Assembly (NCBI GenBank): GCA_025355505.1
Contig: JANXZM010000059.1
Span: 1 to 64,000 of the forward strand
Reading direction: 5' to 3'
Origin: Acidobacteriaceae bacterium
Lineage (GTDB): Bacteria; Acidobacteriota; Terriglobia; Terriglobales; Acidobacteriaceae
DNA: 64,000 nucleotides
The position numbers and the translations under genes were made by a program. The notes below the pieces were generated by a model. It saw only the letters and a list, made by a program, of their open reading frames with translations. It made no database searches and was not told the DNA's origin. Position 1 is the stretch's first letter, and every line of letters begins with the position of its first letter. Shown here in pieces: positions 56,827-64,000 of this stretch.

Positions 56827-57870
56827 ATGGAAACCACGGAAACACGAATTGGGCATCACTGGTCGCTGACGCTGCTGGGTATGGCCCTGGTCATTATGTT
56901 CGCGTATTACGGCGAATCGGTGCTGGCGGTGCTGTTCTTTGCCATTCTGCTGAGCTTTATGCTCTCTCCGGTGGTGCAGGCACTTGAGTATTTGCACCTT
57001 CCGAGAGCCCTGGCGGCGCTGATCAGCGTCGTCATGCTGCTGGCGCTGCTCTACGGCGTCACCGTTGCGTCCTATAACCAAGCCATCATTTTCGCCGACA
57101 ACGTTCCCAAGTATTCGCAGAAGATCCGCTCCATGCTGCAACCCTTCCAGAAGGACGCGGAACGGCTAGCCAAGACGGGCGAGGCGGTCGGTGAGCCGGA
57201 GCCCTCTAACGTTGTGCAGGTGCGGCAGGTGCAGAGCTGGTCCGAGGTGCTCACGCACGGAGCCGGCACTTTGACCGACATTGTTCTCGCGGCGTCGTTC
57301 ATCCCCTTCCTGGCCTACTTTCTGCTGACCTGGCAGAGCCACGCGCGTTCGGCCACCGTGATGCTTTTTCCTTTGCATCACCGGAACACGGCATTCGTAA
57401 CGCTGGGTCTGATCGGGAAAATGTTGCAGAGTTTTATTGTGGGGAACCTGCTGATCGGACTGCTGATTTCAGGCGTGAGCGTAGCGCTTTTCGGGCTGCT
57501 GCACGTTCCCTTCTTCTACTTCGTAGGCTTTCTAAGCGGCTTCCTAAGCCTGGTTCCCTACCTCGGAATCGTGCTGGCAATGGTTCCGCCCATCCTGGTC
57601 GGCCTGGGACAACTCGAACCCGGAGACTTGGTGGTGGTCGTGTTTTGCGTGGTCGGTCTCCATCTTTTTGCGCTCAATGTTCTCTATCCAAAGCTGCTCG
57701 GGAGCCGCCTGAAAATCAATCCCCTGGCAGTGACGATCGCGCTGCTGTTTTGGGGAGCGGTCTGGGGCGCCATCGGACTGGTGCTCGCCATTCCGATCAC
57801 GGGTGCGATCAAAATTGTGTTCGACCACGTCGAGTCGATGAAGCCGTACGCGGATTGGCTGGGGGAGTAG
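56827..57870 (+). CDS. AI-2E family transporter (UPF0118)
   Basis: Multiple TM segments; FLSLVPYLGIVLAMVPPILVGLGQL; NVLYPKLLGSRLKINPLAVTIALLFWGAVWGAIGLVLAIPITGAIKIVFDHV. Confidence 0.93.
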   Translation: METTETRIGHHWSLTLLGMALVIMFAYYGESVLAVLFFAILLSFMLSPVVQALEYLHLPRALAALISVVMLLALLYGVTVASYNQAIIFADNVPKYSQKIRSMLQPFQKDAERLAKTGEAVGEPEPSNVVQVRQVQSWSEVLTHGAGTLTDIVLAASFIPFLAYFLLTWQSHARSATVMLFPLHHRNTAFVTLGLIGKMLQSFIVGNLLIGLLISGVSVALFGLLHVPFFYFVGFLSGFLSLVPYLGIVLAMVPPILVGLGQLEPGDLVVVVFCVVGLHLFALNVLYPKLLGSRLKINPLAVTIALLFWGAVWGAIGLVLAIPITGAIKIVFDHVESMKPYADWLGE

Positions 57871-57950
57871 AAACCATTTCACCGCCGAGACGCAGAGAAC
57901 GCCGAGAGAAAGCTTGCTCGATCGCCTGAGAATGAGTAACCATATTTAGC

Positions 57951-58732
57951 ATGGACCCTCGCAGATGGCTGCCCTCGCTGCCGCTCTTCGGATCGCTCGC
58001 CTGCGTGTACTGCGGGGGGCCCGCCGATACTAGCGACCACACTCCCCCACGGTGTCTGTTACCTAAATCATTGCCTGGACACGTGCAGGCCATGACAGTC
58101 CCGGCGTGTTCTCAATGCAACGGAAAATTTTCACAGGACGAGATGCGGACAGCCGCCGTGCTTTGCACCGTGTCTTTTAGCAAAGCGGACCAAGTCGCCG
58201 TTGCCCCCGGCGGCTGGGTTCATTCGAAAATGCAGAAGGACTCTGCGCTTCGGGATTTTGTTGGCAAGCGCCTAGGTGCCGACGGTGTGTTCCGCCCGGA
58301 TGCCCCAGTCTTCGAGACCATATCGCGAGTCATGACGAAGACCGCCGCGGGATTGCTTTTTCACGGGTTCGGTCGCATAGTGCCTCTGCGCAAGATGACG
58401 TTCATTGGGGTTGAGCACGCTAGAAATGTACAACCTTCAGCGTTTGCAGAAACCTACCGTCGGGACGATGCCGCATGGGCTGAAGTGACTCCTTCAGGGC
58501 GGGAATTGGAACGTCAGGTCGTCGCCCTGTTCGGTGGCGACAGCCGCCGGGCATGCCGAAATGGCACGAATATGTGCCAGAATTTTTCGAGTATATGTTT
58601 CTTCACCGGTCGAATAACACGCTCTTGACCGCGATGAAGCTCCACGATGCCCTTACGTTGCTGTTGGAATGCCCTTGGCCTTCGAGAGCAGGGCCTCGGA
58701 GGAAGGGCCGTCCGCCGAGAAGGGACATATAA
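57951..58732 (+). pseudogene. HNH-endonuclease-like protein gene with apparent frameshift near 58545-58555
   Basis: CVYCGGPADTSDHTPPRCLLPKSL...VPACSQCNGKFSQDE. The ORF ends in an atypical tail, but frame +2 continues MPKWHEYVPEFFEYMFLHRSNNTLLTAMKLHDALTLLLECPW... to 58732. Confidence 0.6.
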
Positions 58733-58814
58733 GATAGTTATCTAAATTCAAGTTCTTCCGGCCCTGTACTCCAGCCACTTTGTCCCAATCCAAAAAGCCC
58801 TCTACACTGGAACC

Positions 58815-59807
58815 TTGCGCGCTCTGATCACACTGCTTTTGGTTGTCGTTCTCGCCGTCGGCGGCTGGGTAGCTTGGCAGGTCTATACCCCAGTCATGCC
58901 GCCCGCCAGTACTTCTCTGCTGCTGCATTCCGGGCATTCCACGCGGAGGATTGCGGCGGAGTTGAAAAAGGCGGGGGTGATCCGCAGCGAACTTGCTTTC
59001 CGGCTCTGGCACGCGTTGCGCCCCAAGCCATCGCTGAAGGCGGGCGAGTATCTTTTCGAACGCGAGGCAACTCTTCCGCAGGTTTACGAGCGCATCGCGC
59101 GCGGCGACATCTATTTCCACGTGGTCACCATTCCCGAGGGCTACACCATGTTCGACATCGCCGAGGCAATGGAAGACGCGGGGCTGGGATCGGCCGCCGA
59201 TTTCGTGCATATTGCCGAGACCCAGACGCATCTGATCTCGGATCTTGCCCCGGAGGCCAAGTCGCTCGAGGGGTATCTCTTCCCCAATACCTACCAGTTC
59301 ACGCGCACCCAAAGCCTGGAGGAAATGGCAGCGACGATGGTGCATCAGTTCCGGCAGGTGGCGCAACAGATCGGGCTGAATTCCGGGTCGAACTTGGATG
59401 TCGCCAGGGTCGTGACCATGGCGTCCATCGTTGAAAAAGAGACTGCGGCTCCCGAGGAACGACCGCGCGTGGCCAGCGTCTACTACAACCGTCTGACGCA
59501 GAGAATGGCGCTCGACGCCGATCCCAGCGTGATATACGCCGAACAGCTGAAGGGCACCTATCAGGGAAGCCTCCATCACGCCGACCTGGCCGTAACCTCG
59601 CCCTATAACACGTATCGTTTTCCCGGACTGCCACCGGGCCCCATCGCAAATCCGGGGAAAGGCGCGCTAGAGGCAGCCATGCACCCGGACAGCTCTAAAT
59701 TCCTCTACTTCGTCAGCGACGGCAACGGACACCACCGCTTCGCCCGCAGCCTCCAAGAGCACAACAAGAACGTAACTGCCTATCGCCATACACTCGGCCT
59801 GCGGTAA
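58815..59807 (+). CDS. mltG: Endolytic transglycosylase MltG (YceG-like)
   Basis: SGHSTRRIAAELKKAGVIRS; LKAGEYLF; VTIPEGYTMFDIAE; LEGYLFPNTYQF; ASIVEKET; YNTYRFPGLPPGPIANPG. Confidence 0.95.
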   Translation: MRALITLLLVVVLAVGGWVAWQVYTPVMPPASTSLLLHSGHSTRRIAAELKKAGVIRSELAFRLWHALRPKPSLKAGEYLFEREATLPQVYERIARGDIYFHVVTIPEGYTMFDIAEAMEDAGLGSAADFVHIAETQTHLISDLAPEAKSLEGYLFPNTYQFTRTQSLEEMAATMVHQFRQVAQQIGLNSGSNLDVARVVTMASIVEKETAAPEERPRVASVYYNRLTQRMALDADPSVIYAEQLKGTYQGSLHHADLAVTSPYNTYRFPGLPPGPIANPGKGALEAAMHPDSSKFLYFVSDGNGHHRFARSLQEHNKNVTAYRHTLGLR

Positions 59808-59912
59808 CCGCCAGGGCCTTGACTCGGTTCTCCGCCCGCCCCTGTGGCTTTACCCCTGTGATCCTCTGTGTCCCCCCGTGGTTCCAGGTTTTGCTGGGTT
59901 CACTTCAGCACT

Positions 59913-60135
59913 CTGACCTCTTTTCATCACAAACAGCCGCGCCACCCATCACAGACATCCCCACGAATCCAGTGCGATAATATTCCCTGATTGGGGCAGT
60001 TCAGAGGTGTGCTCGTCCACGAAGACGGCCCTCGAAGCTGCCCCAAACCTATTTTCAGCGCTCTTTAAGAAGCTAAGTCATTATTCCGAAATACTTTACA
60101 TGTAAGCCCTTTAAACCCAAAGACCTGGCGGGAAT
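59913..60135 (+). repeat. Copy B of the dispersed ~220-280 bp intergenic element
   Basis: ctgacctcttttcatcacaaacagccgcgccacccatcacagacatcc ... agctaagtcattattccgaaatactttac/atgtaagccctttaaacccaaagacctg gcgggaat; matches copy A. Confidence 0.7.
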
Positions 60136-60347
60136 TTCCTCCTAACCATATGATTCCAAAAGACCGTTGGCAGTACTAATTGGTTAACATACTCGCAGTG
60201 AGTGGGTAGGTAGAATCTAGCCTGTGCAGGCATGCTCTGATACGAAACCGTGTTTTGCACCCCGCGCTGCGGAGCGCTGAACCCTTCGCTGCTTTATACT
60301 AATCAGATCATCATGCGGCAAGATTTTTCCCAGGTACTGGCATAGGA

Positions 60348-61295
60348 ATGCATCGCCCTCACCTTCGTCTGTTTTTGCTTTTGTTTCTATCGGCGGCTAC
60401 CTTTCCGCTGAGCGGATGCCTGTTCCGGACGCGGACTTTGGACCGCCATTTATCCGACCGGCCGCTGAAGACCGCGACCCAGCAGCAGTTGATCGAATAC
60501 GTCAACACGCAGGCCGCCAAGATTCAGTCCATGCAGGCGACCGTGGATATTGACGCTTCGGCTGGAGACGTGAAAATCGGCCGAATCACCGATTACAAAG
60601 AGATTCGCGGCTACGTGCTGGCGCGCAAGCCAGCCATGCTGCGCATGAAGGGCCTGCTGCCGCTGGTGCGGAACACGGCCTTCGATATGGTGAGCGACGG
60701 GCGGGAATTCAAGCTATGGATCCCTCCGGCGAATAAGTTCGTCCTCGGCTCGAACGATGCCAGCCTGGACAATGCCGGCAACCACCAGCCTGACAAGCGA
60801 TTGGAGAACATGCGGCCGCAGTACATTTACGACGCGCTGCTGCTGCCAGAAGTCGGCCGGGACGAGATTGCGGTGCTGGAAAACGGCTATGAAACCGTCC
60901 TCGACGCTAAGAAGCATCGAGTCGAACAACCCAATTACGAACTGGCGGTCATCCGCAAGGGTCCCCAAGGCTGGTATCTATCGCGCAAGATCGAGTTCAG
61001 CCGAGCCGACCTGCTGCCGCACCGGCAAAGGATTTATGACCAGATGGGAAACGTCGCGACCGACGCCCACTACCAGGATTACAAGGACTACGCGGGGACT
61101 ACATTCCCGGGTACGATTGAGATCGAACGGCCGCGGGAGAATTACGACATCACCCTGAGCATGGTCAAACTGGAAATCAATAAAGCCCTGACCAATGACC
61201 AGTTTGCTTTGGAGCAGCCGCCTGGGGCTGAGGTGGTGCACCTCGATCCGTCCAACACCAGCGCGGTGAAAGCGCCGGAAAACCAGAACAAGTAG
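60348..61295 (+). CDS. Putative outer-membrane lipoprotein
   Basis: Lipobox LSGC; long globular domain (RGYVLARKPAMLRMKGLLPLVRNTAFDMVSDGREFKLWIPPANKFVLG). Confidence 0.75.
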   Translation: MHRPHLRLFLLLFLSAATFPLSGCLFRTRTLDRHLSDRPLKTATQQQLIEYVNTQAAKIQSMQATVDIDASAGDVKIGRITDYKEIRGYVLARKPAMLRMKGLLPLVRNTAFDMVSDGREFKLWIPPANKFVLGSNDASLDNAGNHQPDKRLENMRPQYIYDALLLPEVGRDEIAVLENGYETVLDAKKHRVEQPNYELAVIRKGPQGWYLSRKIEFSRADLLPHRQRIYDQMGNVATDAHYQDYKDYAGTTFPGTIEIERPRENYDITLSMVKLEINKALTNDQFALEQPPGAEVVHLDPSNTSAVKAPENQNK

Positions 61296-61310
61296 TCCTC
61301 CGGAAAAAAC

Positions 61311-62417
61311 ATGATGAATCGCATGATCGTCGGGAATTTGGTGCATCGGCCGCTGCGCTCGCTGATCACCGTTGTGGCCGTGGCGCTCGAAGTCACGCTG
61401 ATCCTGCTGATCGTGGGCCTCTCACTCGGGATGCTGCAGGACAACCGCACCCGAACGGCGGGCATCGGAGCGGACGTGCTGGTGCTGCCGCCGGGGTCAT
61501 CGTTCATCGCCGGGCTGACGGGTGCGCCCATGCCGATCAAGATTGGAGGCGTGCTGGCCAAGCTGCCCCACGTGAAGAGTGTGGCGCCGGTAGTGACGCA
61601 AATCAGTTCGGCGGGATCGCTTGAGATCATCGCGGGCATCGACTTACCCAGTTACGAAAGCATGTCGTCGGGCTTCCACTATTTGGAGGGCGGCCCATTT
61701 CTGGGGCCGAACGACGCGCTGGTCGACGATCTTTTTGCCAAGTCCAAGCACGCCAGGGTGGGCGACACAATTGAGATTCTGAACAACAAATTCCGCATCT
61801 CCGGGATCGTGGAACGAGGCAAGGGCGGGCGAAAATTTGTTCCGCTGAACACTCTGCAGGACCTGATCGGCGCCAAGGACAAGGCCACGATCTTCTATCT
61901 CAAGCTGGACGACCCCGCCAACGCGGATGCGGTTGTCGATGAGATCAAGAATGTGACTGGAATGGAGCGCTACATGGCGAACTCGATGGCATCCTACCTG
62001 GCCATGATGACCACCAGCAATTATCCGGGTCTTTCCACTTTCATCAAGGTCGTGGTCGGTATTTCGGTAGTCATCGGGTTCATCGTTATTTTTCAGGCCA
62101 TGTACACGGCGGTGATGGAGCGGACGCGCGAAATCGGCATTCTGAAGTCAATGGGGGCGTCGAAGCTGTACATCGTGAATGTGGTGCTGCGGGAGACGGT
62201 GCTGCTGGCGCTGGGCGGCATTGTGCTGGGCATCCTGGTGAGTCTGGCGGTTCGGGCGGCGCTGGCGCACAACTTCCCGCTGCTGCAGGTGGTGGTGGAT
62301 GGTGGTTGGATCGTGCGCGCAACCCTGATTGCCATCGCCGGCGCCATTGCCGGCGCGCTGTATCCGGCGTTCAAGGCGGCGCAGAAGGATCCTATCGACG
62401 CGTTGGCATACGAATAG
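61311..62417 (+). CDS. ABC transporter permease (MacB/FtsX-like)
   Basis: N-terminal TM, periplasmic domain, three C-terminal TMs; MERTREIGILKSMGASKLYIVNVVLRETVLLALGGIVLGI. Confidence 0.9.
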   Translation: MMNRMIVGNLVHRPLRSLITVVAVALEVTLILLIVGLSLGMLQDNRTRTAGIGADVLVLPPGSSFIAGLTGAPMPIKIGGVLAKLPHVKSVAPVVTQISSAGSLEIIAGIDLPSYESMSSGFHYLEGGPFLGPNDALVDDLFAKSKHARVGDTIEILNNKFRISGIVERGKGGRKFVPLNTLQDLIGAKDKATIFYLKLDDPANADAVVDEIKNVTGMERYMANSMASYLAMMTTSNYPGLSTFIKVVVGISVVIGFIVIFQAMYTAVMERTREIGILKSMGASKLYIVNVVLRETVLLALGGIVLGILVSLAVRAALAHNFPLLQVVVDGGWIVRATLIAIAGAIAGALYPAFKAAQKDPIDALAYE

Positions 62418-62658
62418 GGCACGGGCCATTCTTTGGTTTCGCTTTTAATTCGCTGGGCCTCCCTGAATTTTTCCTCGTCACAATTTTCCTTATAATTTTC
62501 CTCGCAAATCCGCAGAGAATGCACGATACTGCCCGTGAAACTGTCCGTGCTATAATCCGCGCCGTTACGCGGAAGCAATGCAGTTTCGCAGCTGGTTGTC
62601 CTAATTCCCTGGCCCTGTGCGTGCATGCGTGCGGGACCGCAAATACTTAGGAGGAGAT

Positions 62659-63102
62659 ATGCGCTTCAATGATCCGACTCTGTACGGTCGGGATGATGAG
62701 ACGGATGAGTTCAGCGACAGCAACGCCTATGGCGAATCGCTGGAAGAGGATTTGGAAGAAGAGGAAGAAGAGGAAGAAGAACCCAGTCTCGTAGAGGAAG
62801 ACGAGATTCCCGTGCCGGTGGTGCGGGAACCTGTGCAAGCGCCTGAACCCGTAACTTCATCGGGTGGTGGCGGTCGCCAGAGCGGGCCTCCGAAGAAGAA
62901 GGCGCCGGCCAGGAAAGCTCCTGCCAGGAAAGCTCCTGCCAAGAAAAAGGCGGCAAAGAAGCCGGCGAAGAAAGTCGCAAAAAAAACGGCACCCAAGAAA
63001 AAGGCTAAACCGGCTAAAAAGAAAGCGGCGAAGAAAGCGGTGAAGAAGCCAGCCAAAAAAACGGCGAAGAAAAAAGTTGCCCGCAAGAAAAGCCGCCGTT
63101 AG
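62659..63102 (+). CDS. Bipartite acidic plus histone-H1-like Lys/Ala/Pro-rich protein
   Basis: MRFNDPTLYGRDDETDEFSDSNAYGESLEEDLEEEEEEEEEPSLVEEDE ... KKKAPARKAPARKAPAKKKAAKKPAKKVAKK...KKSRR; AGGAGG SD just upstream. Confidence 0.8.
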   Translation: MRFNDPTLYGRDDETDEFSDSNAYGESLEEDLEEEEEEEEEPSLVEEDEIPVPVVREPVQAPEPVTSSGGGGRQSGPPKKKAPARKAPARKAPAKKKAAKKPAKKVAKKTAPKKKAKPAKKKAAKKAVKKPAKKTAKKKVARKKSRR

Positions 63103-63169
63103 CGGTTCAGGCTATCAGTCCCTAATGATGGCGGAAGTCCGGCTCTCATTCCGGCTTCCGTCATGCCAC

Positions 63170-63565
63170 TTACTTTCCGTCGGGCACGATCGCTTCCGCT
63201 TCGATTTCCAGCAGCATCTCTGGAGAAACCAGTGCCGTGATCGCCACCATGGTGCTCGCGGGACGAATGTCGCGGAAAAATTCTCCATGGGCTTTTCCAG
63301 CTTTTTCCCAATCCGCAATGTTGGTAAGGAACACGCGCGTGCGGACTACATCTTTTAGTGAAGCTCCGGCCCGCTGCAGCGCGCGTTCAATGTTCTTGAG
63401 GATCTGAACCGCCTGCGCGTACGCATCACCCGCGCCGACAATTTTGCCGTCGGCTCCAGTTGCGGTTGTTCCCGCAACGTGGACATACGCGCCCACTCGA
63501 ACCGCACGAGAGTAACCGACAACCGGTTCCCACGGTGTGCCGCTTGCAATGTTGATTCGCTCCAC
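63170..63565 (-). CDS. RidA family (YjgF/UK114) protein
   Basis: [71 protein letters not shown]. Confidence 0.93.
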   Translation of the reverse strand: MERINIASGTPWEPVVGYSRAVRVGAYVHVAGTTATGADGKIVGAGDAYAQAVQILKNIERALQRAGASLKDVVRTRVFLTNIADWEKAGKAHGEFFRDIRPASTMVAITALVSPEMLLEIEAEAIVPDGK

Positions 63566-63822
63566 TCTGCCTCCGTTTTTCTATTCTTCTTAAGTTGAAT
63601 AGATTCAGTAGGCTCTGTTTTCGATCCGCGCGCCGCAAAATTAGCAGCCGCCTCCTTTGGCTGCCAGCAAACGCCTCTGAAACCCCGCGCCCGCGCGGGA
63701 CTCTAACTACATTAGTGGCTCAATGGTCACTTGCGTTAGATCAGGATTCACGGTATCTAAGCCGCACACCTTTTTGTTCCGATAAGAACAAAAGGGGCGC
63801 GGTTTGGGAGGGAAGTGGGGCC

Positions 63823-64000
63823 ATGGAGATTCCGGAAACGCATCCGCTGCAGCAACTGTTTATTGAACTGGTCGGCCGTCACTATGCCCGGGAGATCGGG
63901 ATTCGCGATCCGCAACTCGTGAGCTACGTCGCACATCTGCTGTCAGAGTTTTGCGATACAGAACAGCTGTTGAAAATCCGCAATGCGGCGGGGAAGCGAT
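63823..64000 (+). CDS. Partial CDS of unknown function, truncated by window end
   Basis: MEIPETHPLQQLFIELVGRHYAREIGIRDPQLVSYVAHLLSEFCDTEQLLKIRNAAGKR...; open to the window end. Confidence 0.55.
   Translation, partial: MEIPETHPLQQLFIELVGRHYAREIGIRDPQLVSYVAHLLSEFCDTEQLLKIRNAAGKR

Noticed and set aside
1-64000. CRISPR arrays, prophage or complete IS elements
   Set aside because: No regularly spaced direct repeats, phage structural genes or intact transposase with terminal repeats were seen.

Overview
This 64 kb window is a GC-rich bacterial chromosomal segment. The gene families and the dense intergenic repeats suggest Acidobacteriota, but that is inference only. It is mostly housekeeping genes: kdsB, a GDP-mannose cluster (phosphohexomutase, manC, manA), coaD, recA, rsmI, rsmD, tyrS, purH, panB/panC, hemL, greA, carD-like, ruvX, mltG, dgt-like and mpg. 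Also present are TPR and Ser/Thr-kinase proteins, three type II toxin-antitoxin modules, a DUF3800 gene, a REP-associated transposase remnant and many dispersed palindromic repeats. I saw no CRISPR array, prophage or complete IS. The strongest unusual signal is at 29021-29587 (minus). Two ORFs called separately are one peroxiredoxin-like gene interrupted by a single in-frame TGA inside the redox motif (GYW-TGA-PFC). A 7-bp hairpin with an AGUU loop lies downstream at bacterial-SECIS spacing, so this is a candidate selenocysteine (UxxC) peroxiredoxin. Second is a ~220-280 bp intergenic element present twice (47280-47562 and 59913-60135) with conserved ends, a variable core and a tandem ~29-bp repeat at its 3' end. 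Others include perfect 20- and 24-bp operator-like palindromes at TA operons, an acidic plus histone-H1-like protein, a frameshifted HNH-type gene, two tandem unannotated small ORFs and a truncated tRNA-Met with an odd anticodon stem. No searches were run; names rest on motif recognition in the translations.
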